Source: Ruminococcaceae bacterium UBA1244 (GTDB taxonomy: Bacteria > Bacillota > Clostridia > Oscillospirales > Acutalibacteraceae). From it: 12,937 nt of DNA. The position numbers and the translations under genes were made by a program. Location: NCBI GenBank assembly GCA_002308635.1, contig DBWG01000082.1:5829-18765 (forward strand), written 5' to 3'. This document shows positions 1-6,202 of the stretch, piece by piece (positions within the stretch are counted from its first letter, which is position 1; every line of letters begins with the position of its first letter). Below the pieces are notes generated by a model, which saw only the letters and a list, made by a program, of their open reading frames with translations, was not told where the DNA came from and made no database searches.

Positions 1-986
1 TTTATGCTGAATGCAACGGCAATAATGCGGTCGTTTATAGAAATTATCTTCCTGTTCAGCTCGGTGATCTCGATGAGACCGTCAGCAACACCGGAAACAT
101 CCTGTTCTGTATCGGACATAAGCTCCTCTATCCTGCCGCCGACATGATCCTGCATGGTATTTACAGAGTCGATGATCTTTCCAACGGCATCCGTAGTTTT
201 CTGTGATGCCTTTTTTGCGGCAGCGGTTGCGCTTTTTACGTCAGAAGCAAGGGTCTTTGTCTTTGTAAAAGCATCCTGTATTGACGGCAGATAGTCCTTG
301 GTCGATTCGATGATCTGCTTGAGGAGTTCGAGTGTCGAAACAAAGGACTCAGTAATTCCGGAAGCTGTATCAAGGTCACCAATAAGATCTGTCAGGGCAC
401 CCTTGACGGTATTTACTGCTTCACCCTTGTGTCCTTCAAGCTCGGTCGCCGAAATATTGAGCATCGTTGCAAGGATTGTCGTAACGGTGTTCACATAAGT
501 GGACTTCATCTCGTTTTCGATGGCAGTAATGCCGCTGTTTGTGATCTTTGGAGCGACTGCATTTTTCTTTTCGTTCACATAATATTCAAGCTTTGACTGA
601 ACAAAATCTCCTGTTGTGAGAGAAGCAAGATTTTTGCTGAAATCCTTTGGGATAACAACTGCCGCATAGTATTTGCCGCTGTCAACGCCGTCTACCGCTT
701 CTTTTTCGTCAACGAAATCCCAGCCCATTTTCGGATTTGCTTTAAGTGCGTCAGTAAGCTGTTTTCCGGCATCAATTTTGATCTGCTTGTATGTATAGCC
801 CTCATCGAGGTTGCACACAGCAAACTGCAGTCCGGATGTTGCCGAATAGGGGTCCCAGTTTGACGCAATATTGAACCATGAATAAAGTGCCGGCAGGATA
901 GTTATACCGATTATTATTATGAATGCAACGATATTACGGTAAAAGGTCTTGACGTCATTAATGAATATGCCGAATATTTTACCCAT
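1..986 (-). CDS. YhgE/Pip family membrane protein (N-terminal part, truncated by window edge)
   Basis: Reading the minus strand from an ATG at 984-986 gives an open frame of about 328 codons that runs off the left edge. The start MGKIFGIFINDVKTFYRN is followed by a hydrophobic helix (about residues 18-38) ending LPALYSWFNI, then WDPY and a VCNLDEGY segment. This is the signature opening of YhgE/Pip (phage infection protein) membrane proteins of the ABC-2 superfamily. A long extracytoplasmic region with coiled-coil-like heptads follows (SLTTGDF, then Ala/Lys/Ser-rich helices around residues 215-300). The C-terminal membrane helices expected of the family lie outside the window. An AAGGAG ribosome binding site (994-999) sits 7 nt before the start and overlaps the stop of the upstream small membrane protein gene, so the two are probably cotranscribed. 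Function in this family is poorly defined: Pip is a phage receptor in Lactococcus and EsaA is a type VII secretion relative. Confidence 0.85.
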   Translation of the reverse strand, partial: MGKIFGIFINDVKTFYRNIVAFIIIIGITILPALYSWFNIASNWDPYSATSGLQFAVCNLDEGYTYKQIKIDAGKQLTDALKANPKMGWDFVDEKEAVDGVDSGKYYAAVVIPKDFSKNLASLTTGDFVQSKLEYYVNEKKNAVAPKITNSGITAIENEMKSTYVNTVTTILATMLNISATELEGHKGEAVNTVKGALTDLIGDLDTASGITESFVSTLELLKQIIESTKDYLPSIQDAFTKTKTLASDVKSATAAAKKASQKTTDAVGKIIDSVNTMQDHVGGRIEELMSDTEQDVSGVADGLIEITELNRKIISINDRIIAVAFSI

Positions 987-998
987 TATTATTCTCCT

Positions 999-1379
999 TT
1001 ATTCCTCTTCTTTTTCATCTTCATCCTGACCATCGTTCAGTCCAAGCATTTCCGAATACATATTGAACAGATAGTCGGCTCTGACCATCAGAACTATCGT
1101 AAACACTACCGTTATGACCCAGAAAATAAGAAGCAGGACCTTGCTTTCGAGACTGAACATCAGCAAAATGAAAACAAGTGCGGACAAAACGATCGCAATG
1201 ACACCGTATCTGCGGTACCTGACACGTTTCAGCTTATATTCGTCATATTTTTTACACACCGCAAGATAAACGCTGTGTTCGATCTCAGACTGCGAAAGAG
1301 GGACTTTTACCTTGTCCGTTTCCTGTGTTTTTTCGGACTGATCTTCGAGAATGACAGTGGGCTCCACTTTTCCCCTCAT
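999..1379 (-). CDS. Small two-helix membrane protein, function unknown
   Basis: A 126-residue protein that I do not recognise by name. The N-terminal 50 residues are charged and probably cytoplasmic. Two closely spaced hydrophobic helices follow (about residues 58-76 and 80-99), separated by a short LESK turn, and the tail is very acidic (DEDEKEEE). The basic cluster KLKRVRYRRYG just before helix 1 suggests that both ends are inside by the positive-inside rule. The ATG is preceded by GGGGTGAAAAT, a plausible ribosome binding site, and a strong promoter lies upstream. It lies 12 bp before the YhgE/Pip gene and appears to be the first gene of that operon, so it may be an accessory subunit of that protein (inference from context only). 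Confidence 0.75.
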   Translation of the reverse strand: MRGKVEPTVILEDQSEKTQETDKVKVPLSQSEIEHSVYLAVCKKYDEYKLKRVRYRRYGVIAIVLSALVFILLMFSLESKVLLLIFWVITVVFTIVLMVRADYLFNMYSEMLGLNDGQDEDEKEEE

Positions 1380-1413
1380 ATTTTCACCCCTTTATTTTTT
1401 TCCATACTCAACT

Positions 1414-1441
1414 ATTATAGCTAAAAAAACACAATTGTCAA
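1414..1441 (-). promoter_or_regulatory. Sigma-A promoter for the small membrane protein/YhgE operon
   Basis: On the minus strand a perfect TTGACA -35 box (1436-1441) and a perfect TATAAT -10 box (1414-1419) are separated by 16 bp. It lies about 35 bp upstream of the ATG at 1379. Matching both consensus hexamers exactly suggests strong, housekeeping-type transcription. Confidence 0.85.
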
Positions 1442-1471
1442 ATAAAATCATACAAACATCAGTATTTATAC

Positions 1472-1500
1472 AAAAAAGCCGCCGGAAAACATCCGGCAGC
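1472..1500 (-). terminator. Rho-independent terminator behind the small ORF and metA
   Basis: On the minus strand a 9-bp GC-rich stem (1478-1486 with 1492-1500, one G-U pair) with a 5-nt loop is followed by six T (1472-1477). It lies 10 nt after the stop of the 59-62 residue ORF, so it ends transcription coming from that gene and possibly from metA. It also insulates the promoter at 1414-1441. Confidence 0.85.
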
Positions 1501-1510
1501 CTTTATTTTT

Positions 1511-1699
1511 TCAGGTCTTTTCATCAAGAAACTGTTCAAAATATTCGTGGGCATCTATTTTTTCGTTGTTTGTCATACCGTTGGAGATGAACTCACGGTA
1601 ATCATCGGAATTGTATTCTCCGTGAGACCTGCTCCCGTCAGACACAACAAAATCATGCCCATGTTTTTTGACAGAGCTTTTCTTTTTCATGCAGTTCAC
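1511..1699 (-). CDS. Small hydrophilic protein, function unknown
   Basis: A 62-codon frame opened by GTG (1697-1699); a second in-frame start, ATG at 1688-1690, would give 59 residues beginning MKKKSSVKKHGHDFVVSDGS. The ATG is the likelier start: the AAGGG and GGTG bases upstream are too close to the GTG but are about 6-11 nt from the ATG. The protein has a Lys-rich start, a SRSHGEYNSDDYREFISNG core and an acidic amphipathic end (AHEYFEQFLDEKT). It has no signal peptide or membrane segment. It lies 64 bp behind metA on the same strand and is followed immediately by a good terminator, so it is plausibly the last gene of the metA transcript. The charged, globular composition argues for a real gene, but I recognise no family. 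Confidence 0.6.
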   Translation of the reverse strand: MNCMKKKSSVKKHGHDFVVSDGSRSHGEYNSDDYREFISNGMTNNEKIDAHEYFEQFLDEKT

Positions 1700-1763
1700 C
1701 GCCCTTCTGAGATAGTATCTGCAAAAAAGCGGGATAAATGCCCTGAACTTTATTATTTTTAAC

Positions 1764-2690
1764 TCACTGCATATCCTTCAGTTCATTAAGATCGTATGGA
1801 GTGCGCTGATAAACATAATAATTCAGCCAGTTTGAATAGAGTATCGTGGCATAGCTCCTCCACGTCAGCGCAGGAAGCGCACGGGGATCATTGCCCGGAA
1901 AATAGTTGTACGGAAGCTGAGGTTTCAGTCCCTTGTTGCAGTCACGGAAATATTCTCCGGCAAGAGTATTTCGGTCATACTCTGCATGGCCGAAGATATA
2001 AAACTGTCTGCCGTTTTTGTTTGCAACAATAGCAACTCCGGCAATATTTGAAGACGCAAGTATCTCAAGCTCATCGTGTTCACGGATATCCGAGCGGTGT
2101 ACTCCGGTATATCTCGAATGAGGAAGGAGTATCTTGTCGTCAAAGCCCCTCATAAGAGGATGAAAAATATCCATTACCCTGTGGACATAAACACCCGAAA
2201 GCTTTTCATCAAGAGTATGCTTCGGAACTCCGTGATGGTAATATATCGCCGCCTGAGCGCCCCAGCAGATATTGAAAGTACTGTAGACGTGCTTTTTTGA
2301 CCATTCAAAGATCTCACAAAGCTCTTCCCAGTAATCCACCTGTTCAAATTCAAGCTTTTCGACAGGCGCTCCGGTAACTATCATACCGTCATAATACTGA
2401 TCTTTTATATCATCGAACACCTTATAGAAATTTGTCAGGTGATCGGCGGATGTATTTTTTGACGTATGGGTCGCCATCTGGAGAAGTTCGATATCCACCT
2501 GAAGCGGTGTGTTGCCGAGAAGCCTCAAAAGCTGTGTTTCGGTCTCTATTTTGTTCGGCATAAGATTCACGATCACGATCTTTAAGGGTCTGATATCCTG
2601 AGAAACAGCCCTGTCATTGGTCATAACGAAAATATTCTCCGATTCAAGTGTTTTTTGTGCGGGCAGCCCGTTCTGTATTTTTATTGGCAA
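1764..2690 (-). CDS. metA: Homoserine O-acetyltransferase (MetA family)
   Basis: MetA acylates the hydroxyl of L-homoserine, the first committed step of methionine synthesis. I take the TTG at 2688-2690 as the start (308 residues). This gives the usual family opening PIKIQNGLPA and ENIFVM, and it places the catalytic residues at exactly the canonical numbers: Cys142 (NICWGAQ), His235 and Glu237 (FGHAEYD). An AAAGGAG site lies 11 nt upstream. The longer GTG-initiated frame to 2771 would start upstream of the predicted transcription start. Residue 111 is Glu (TGAPVEKLEFE); in Bacillus cereus MetA this residue confers acetyl-CoA use, whereas Gly gives succinyl-CoA use, so the enzyme is predicted to make O-acetylhomoserine in spite of the family name homoserine O-succinyltransferase. 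It is a cytoplasmic enzyme. It has its own promoter between zapA and metA. Confidence 0.93.
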   Translation of the reverse strand: MPIKIQNGLPAQKTLESENIFVMTNDRAVSQDIRPLKIVIVNLMPNKIETETQLLRLLGNTPLQVDIELLQMATHTSKNTSADHLTNFYKVFDDIKDQYYDGMIVTGAPVEKLEFEQVDYWEELCEIFEWSKKHVYSTFNICWGAQAAIYYHHGVPKHTLDEKLSGVYVHRVMDIFHPLMRGFDDKILLPHSRYTGVHRSDIREHDELEILASSNIAGVAIVANKNGRQFYIFGHAEYDRNTLAGEYFRDCNKGLKPQLPYNYFPGNDPRALPALTWRSYATILYSNWLNYYVYQRTPYDLNELKDMQ

Positions 2691-2701
2691 CTCCGTCTTC
2701 G

Positions 2702-2708
2702 CTCCTTT
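2702..2708 (-). promoter_or_regulatory. Ribosome binding site fixing the metA TTG start
   Basis: AAAGGAG on the minus strand, 11 nt before the TTG at 2690. The spacing is slightly long, but this is the only strong Shine-Dalgarno sequence near the conserved PIKIQN beginning of the protein. Confidence 0.65.
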
Positions 2709-2761
2709 CTGCGCTCTGCAAACAGAGCCTGTCTTTCCTTGTCCTGTTTTCAACAAATTTG

Positions 2762-2790
2762 ATTGTACCACAGTTCGTGTTCAAAAACAA
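2762..2790 (-). promoter_or_regulatory. Predicted metA promoter (extended -10)
   Basis: On the minus strand, TTGTTT (-35, 2785-2790), a 17-bp spacer and TACAAT (-10, 2762-2767), with TG one base before the -10 box, which makes it an extended -10. Transcription would start near 2755 and leave a leader of about 65 nt before the TTG start. I see no SAM riboswitch or T-box in so short a leader. The -35 box lies in an A/T-rich inverted repeat (AAAAACA-GCACT-TGTTTTT) just after the zapA stop. Confidence 0.6.
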
Positions 2791-2811
2791 GTGCTGTTTT
2801 TATGATTTTGT

Positions 2812-3273
2812 TCAGTTCTCCGAATCCTCGGCCGCTTCCTCGGAATCGGAAACGGATATTCTTCTCCTTACGGGCTTTACTGCAGGAGACAGCGGTTCCT
2901 TTTCACCAGCAGAAGAACTGCCGTTCCTCAGACGTACCCTGTAGATCTCTATATCGTCCGCAAGCTTCTTGTTTTTCCTCAAAAGGTCATTGTATGCTTC
3001 ATTTTGCTTTACAAGCTCTTCAAGATAAAAATCGAGCTGAGCCTTCAGTTCTCCGAGTTCCTTTTTTGTCTTTGTCATCTCGTCGCAGTAATTCATTGCT
3101 GCAAGTATGGATGCTCCTGTGACCGAGGTCCTCGCACCTCTGCATATTTCTTTTACGATCCTGTCGACCTCCGCCGCTATGCCAAGCGTATAGACGGTAT
3201 CCTCGTCGGACAAAACTGTGAACAAATTGTCGGCAATTTTTATCTGAATTTTGTTTTTGGATCTGTTTTCCAC
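2812..3273 (-). CDS. zapA: Cell division protein ZapA-like
   Basis: A 153-residue protein with the ZapA arrangement. An N-terminal beta-hairpin/helix domain (KIQIKIADNLFTVLSDED, then Val-Asp-Arg-Ile-Val-Lys-Glu-Ile) is followed by SILAAMNYCDEM and a long coiled coil (about residues 65-115, KKELGELKAQLDFYLEEL). ZapA tetramers bundle FtsZ filaments at midcell. The C-terminal 35 residues are a low-complexity Ser/Glu-rich tail with a basic patch (VKPVRRR) and are probably disordered; many ZapA proteins are shorter (about 90-110 residues), so this tail is an extension. The start is GTG at 3271-3273 behind GGGGTGATATC. Transcription is divergent from the lipoprotein gene. Confidence 0.85.
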   Translation of the reverse strand: MENRSKNKIQIKIADNLFTVLSDEDTVYTLGIAAEVDRIVKEICRGARTSVTGASILAAMNYCDEMTKTKKELGELKAQLDFYLEELVKQNEAYNDLLRKNKKLADDIEIYRVRLRNGSSSAGEKEPLSPAVKPVRRRISVSDSEEAAEDSEN

Positions 3274-3326
3274 GATATCACCCCGCCGCAGTCCGCTATG
3301 ACTGCATTTTCTTTTTGAGCAGTACC

Positions 3327-3332
3327 ATTATA
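3327..3332 (-). promoter_or_regulatory. -10 box of the zapA promoter
   Basis: A perfect TATAAT on the minus strand about 55 bp before the zapA GTG. The hexamer 17 bp upstream (TTTTAT) is a poor -35, so the promoter may be weak or may need an activator. It is divergent from the promoter at 3408-3436. Confidence 0.5.
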
Positions 3333-3407
3333 TAACATTTTGCGGCATAATAAAAGACTGTTTTATATGAAATCTGCGAATTTTTTATATCTTTGATAAA
3401 AAATGTA

Positions 3408-3436
3408 TGGACTTTTACAACTTATTGATGTATAAT
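3408..3436 (+). promoter_or_regulatory. Promoter of the SurA/PrsA-like lipoprotein gene
   Basis: TGGACT (-35, 3408-3413; 4 of 6 consensus bases), a 17-bp spacer and a perfect TATAAT (-10, 3431-3436). It lies about 45 bp before the chosen ATG at 3481. Confidence 0.7.
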
Positions 3437-3480
3437 AGCTTTATGTGCTATAAATCAAACCTGAAGGGATGACTTTTTTT

Positions 3481-4605
3481 ATGAAAAATATAGTAAAAAC
3501 AGCCGGCGCATTCGCAGCCGCAGCAGCTCTCCTCTGTTCGGCGGGCTGTGCAAATACCAAGTGGGCTTTTGAATCAGACTCCGACACCGTATCAAACGGT
3601 ATGTGGATCCTCTGTACCTTCAACTCTGCCTCCGAGGCCTACAGCAAGGTCAGCACCGCATCAAGCGAGTCAAGTGCCGATTCCGACACCGACTTTGAAG
3701 ACAAGGAGATCGACGGTCAGTGCGTCAAGGACTGGATCTATGACAACGCCAAAAAGAATGCGCTCGAATATCTTGCTTTGCAGGAGCTTGCAGATGAAAA
3801 GGATATCGAGCTGGATGACTCTATGACAGACCTCTACAAAAACTACTACAAGCAGATGTATGATTCCTATGAGTCAAGCTATGACAAGATATTCTCTGAT
3901 CTCGGCGTTTCTTCCGACAGCTTCTGGAAGATCAATACATATCCTTCCATGATAAAAAGCGAACTCTTCACAAAACTCTACGGCAAGGACGGAGAGCTTG
4001 AAGTCAAGGACGATGAACTCAAGACTTACTTCAAAGAAAACTATGTCTCCTACTACTATATCTCTGTTGATCTCACAACAAAGGATGCCGACAACAACAC
4101 CATCAGCGTTACTGACGAAACAAAAGCAAAATATGAGCAGTTCTTCAAGAAGTATGCAAATATGCTCAACAACAACGGCAATTCCACCGATGATGTCACA
4201 AAACAGTATAAGGTAGACTTTGAGCTGACAGATTCACAGACTCCGCCCTCTGTTTCCAAGGACGTTCTCAAGAGCGGACTCTCAGAGGACAAAGAGCTTG
4301 ACAAGCTTATCCTCGACACAAAGGAAAAAACCGCAGAAACAAAAACTATCGACAGCACTCTCTATCTCGTCTACAGATATGACATCAGCGAAAAGGCTGA
4401 TACCATCAAGAGTGCAGAAGCAGAAGAGGAAGAAACAGGAATCGACAGGGATTCTGTCCTCCAGAATATGAAAAAAGACGATTTCGACAAGTACATCAAT
4501 GACTATATCGAAAAGTTCGACTACAGCTCAAATGATGCCTGCCTCGACAAATACAGCGTCGGCAGAACTATCAGCATTATGAGGGACAAAAATCTCCTTC
4601 CCTGA
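3481..4605 (+). CDS. Secreted lipoprotein resembling SurA/PrsA-type chaperone, no rotamase domain seen
   Basis: The ATG at 3481 gives a 374-residue protein opening MKNIVKTAGAFAAAAALLC, a short n-region plus hydrophobic core. It ends SAGC, a lipobox-like site with Cys23 as the lipidated residue. The ATG at 3469 is in frame, but it directly abuts the AAGGG Shine-Dalgarno sequence, so 3481 is preferred. After the Cys come a Ser/Asp-rich linker and a helical region (CVKDWIYDNAKKNALEYLALQELADEKDIELDD, then Tyr-rich helices and LEVKDDELKTYFKENY). Helices followed by an ELKxYFxxNY segment are typical of SurA/PrsA/trigger-factor-like foldases. The usual parvulin PPIase core is not recognisable: the region 195-300 has YYYISVDLTTKDAD but no clear parvulin signature. 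It probably sits on the outer face of the membrane and assists folding or binding of exported proteins (inference). Confidence 0.75.
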   Translation: MKNIVKTAGAFAAAAALLCSAGCANTKWAFESDSDTVSNGMWILCTFNSASEAYSKVSTASSESSADSDTDFEDKEIDGQCVKDWIYDNAKKNALEYLALQELADEKDIELDDSMTDLYKNYYKQMYDSYESSYDKIFSDLGVSSDSFWKINTYPSMIKSELFTKLYGKDGELEVKDDELKTYFKENYVSYYYISVDLTTKDADNNTISVTDETKAKYEQFFKKYANMLNNNGNSTDDVTKQYKVDFELTDSQTPPSVSKDVLKSGLSEDKELDKLILDTKEKTAETKTIDSTLYLVYRYDISEKADTIKSAEAEEEETGIDRDSVLQNMKKDDFDKYINDYIEKFDYSSNDACLDKYSVGRTISIMRDKNLLP

Positions 4606-4630
4606 ACAAAACATAACACCGGATAACTTT

Positions 4631-4665
4631 AAGGGCATATTCTTCACAAAGAGGAATATGCCCTT
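4631..4665 (+). terminator. Long hairpin behind the lipoprotein gene
   Basis: A perfect 12-bp inverted repeat (4631-4642 with 4654-4665), extendable inward by three further pairs to leave a loop of about 5 nt, 25 bp after the stop codon. The downstream tract (TTGTTCATTAG) is only moderately T-rich, so termination may be incomplete; it could also be a 3' stabilising stem. Confidence 0.65.
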
Positions 4666-4688
4666 GTTCATTAGTTACGGTTTGTATA

Positions 4689-4717
4689 TTGAAATGTGTG
4701 AAATAATAGTGTATAAT
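4689..4717 (+). promoter_or_regulatory. Promoter of the UgtP/MGDG-synthase-type gene
   Basis: TTGAAA (-35, 4689-4694), a 17-bp spacer and TATAAT (-10, 4712-4717), about 33 bp before the ATG at 4750. A GAGG ribosome binding site lies 8 nt before the start. Confidence 0.8.
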
Positions 4718-4749
4718 ATTACCATCAGCAATGAAAGCGAGGTATTATT

Positions 4750-5982
4750 ATGAGAGTTCTTATTCTGTCGGCAACCACCGGCGGCGGTCACATGACAGCA
4801 GCAAATGCTCTGAAGGAATATATCCTCCAGAAGGACAATGATTCTGCTGTTGAGATCTATGATACAATCCAGTATGTCAGCCCTATGCTCAATAAGGCGG
4901 TAACAAACGGATATGTCTATATGGCTACAAAAACTCCAAAGCTCTATGGCGGTATGTATAAAAGCTCGGACAAAAATACTCCGCTCAACAAAGCCGTTGA
5001 GATCGCTTTGAGCGGATTGAAAAAAAAGCTCGTGCCTATGATACAGGATTTCCGACCCGATATCATCGTTACTACTCATGCCTTTGCTTCTGAACTTATA
5101 TGCGCCCTCAAAACAAAGGAAGACCTGCATATTCCCGTTGTGAACATACTTACGGATTTTTCAGTACACAAAACATATATCAACAAGGGCGTTGACGCTT
5201 ATATCATGTCAAGCGATGAGATGGTAAACCAGATGCTGCTCCGCGGAGTTGAAAGAGATGTCCTTCATTCCTTTGGTATCCCCATAAAAACCAACTTCCT
5301 CAAAAGTATCGACCGCAAAACCGCTCTCGAAGAAGAAGATCTTGACCCCGAACTGCCGACAGTTCTCATTATGGCAGGCAGCTTCGGAGTTACAGATATC
5401 CTCAAAATATATCACAAGATCGTAAAATCAGATGCAGACTTCCAGATCATCGTAATCACGGGCAAAAACGAAAAGCTCTATGAGACTTTTGAAAGATATC
5501 TCAGCAAGATCGACATAAACAATACGCTCTATGAACTTCAGCAGCTTTATCCGTCCATGAACCAGCGCTCCTCGATCAGACATTCCCGCAGCAGAAAGCC
5601 AACAAAGCCTACAAAGCTCCTCTACTTTACAGATCAGGTGGAAAAATATATGCAGATGTCCGACCTCATAGTCACAAAACCCGGCGGTCTTACCGTTTCT
5701 GAATCTATCGCCACCGGACTTCCAATGGCTATCTTTAAGGCTATCCCCGGTCAGGAGGAACAAAATGCCGATTATCTCGTCCGCAACGGCATGGCTGTAA
5801 GACTCTTTAAGGATAATACCTGCACTGAGAAGATCACAGACCTCATCACCAGCCCCGAAAAGCTCAAAAAGATGCGTGAGGCAATACACAAAAAAAGCAA
5901 CGGAAATTCCGCCGCAAAAATTTATGTCCTGCTTCAGGAACTCGTTGAAAAATATAAAAAAACAAATATTCCCGATGAATGA
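4750..5982 (+). CDS. GT28-family glycosyltransferase (MGDG synthase/UgtP-type diacylglycerol glycosyltransferase)
   Basis: A 410-residue cytoplasmic or membrane-peripheral protein. The N-terminal MRVLILSATTGGGH, with the Gly-Gly-Gly-His loop at 11-14, is the hallmark of the MurG/UgtP/MGDG-synthase group. The acceptor-side domain follows (DIIVTTHAFAS, VVNILTDFSVH). The C-terminal nucleotide-sugar half starts at about 203 (TVLIMAGSFGV) and has DLIVTKPGGLTVSES (305-319) and PGQEEQN (333-339), which contact the UDP-sugar in the family. Members transfer glucose or galactose from the UDP-sugar to diacylglycerol, making membrane glycolipids and lipoteichoic-acid anchors; sugar and processivity cannot be read from sequence. 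Unusual is a basic stretch at about 268-289 (RSSIRHSRSRKPTKPTK) between the two halves of the C-terminal domain. It is a monocistronic unit with promoter and terminator. Confidence 0.88.
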   Translation: MRVLILSATTGGGHMTAANALKEYILQKDNDSAVEIYDTIQYVSPMLNKAVTNGYVYMATKTPKLYGGMYKSSDKNTPLNKAVEIALSGLKKKLVPMIQDFRPDIIVTTHAFASELICALKTKEDLHIPVVNILTDFSVHKTYINKGVDAYIMSSDEMVNQMLLRGVERDVLHSFGIPIKTNFLKSIDRKTALEEEDLDPELPTVLIMAGSFGVTDILKIYHKIVKSDADFQIIVITGKNEKLYETFERYLSKIDINNTLYELQQLYPSMNQRSSIRHSRSRKPTKPTKLLYFTDQVEKYMQMSDLIVTKPGGLTVSESIATGLPMAIFKAIPGQEEQNADYLVRNGMAVRLFKDNTCTEKITDLITSPEKLKKMREAIHKKSNGNSAAKIYVLLQELVEKYKKTNIPDE

Positions 5983-5999
5983 CAATACTCCGTATGACA

Positions 6000-6030
6000 G
6001 GCAGAGGAGCTTTTGTTCCTCTGCCTTTTC
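6000..6030 (+). terminator. Rho-independent terminator of the glycosyltransferase gene
   Basis: A perfect 9-bp stem (6000-6008 with 6017-6025, GGCAGAGGA/TCCTCTGCC) with an 8-nt loop, followed by TTTTC. It begins 17 bp after the stop codon. Confidence 0.85.
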
Positions 6031-6061
6031 CTCGGCAGTATCACAAAAATTCATAAAGACG

Positions 6062-6090
6062 TTGAGACAATTTTCTGTGATAAATAAAAT
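6062..6090 (+). promoter_or_regulatory. Candidate promoter of the Na/Pi cotransporter-LRR unit
   Basis: TTGAGA (-35, 6062-6067), a 17-bp spacer and TAAAAT (-10, 6085-6090). This leaves a leader of about 105 nt that is very A/T-rich, without a structure I recognise. Other A/T-rich -10-like sequences occur in 6110-6150, so the true start is uncertain. Confidence 0.5.
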
Positions 6091-6202
6091 AATTTATTAT
6101 TCTTTTTTAGAATATTAAATACTCCGTTATGTAATATGATATATATATAACTATAGCGGAATAAAACAGAAAAATACAAGTTGATTATGGGAGGTTTTTT
6201 TT

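Noticed and set aside
298..498. Plus-strand small frames under the YhgE/Pip gene
   Set aside because: They lie opposite a clear coding frame and show no independent start signals.
2795..2815. A terminator directly after zapA
   Set aside because: The A/T-only inverted repeat after the zapA stop is short and overlaps the metA -35 box; too weak to call.
4675..5130. A 151-codon frame on the minus strand across the glycosyltransferase start
   Set aside because: It lies antisense to the strongly supported glycosyltransferase gene and its promoter, and its protein looks like no family.
5428..6054. A 208-codon minus-strand frame under the glycosyltransferase gene
   Set aside because: Antisense shadow of the UgtP-type gene and its terminator; no ribosome binding site of note or recognisable domain.
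6091..6202. A riboswitch or phosphate-responsive element in the transporter leader
   Set aside because: The leader is A/T-rich but I see no conserved riboswitch core or repeated operator half-sites.
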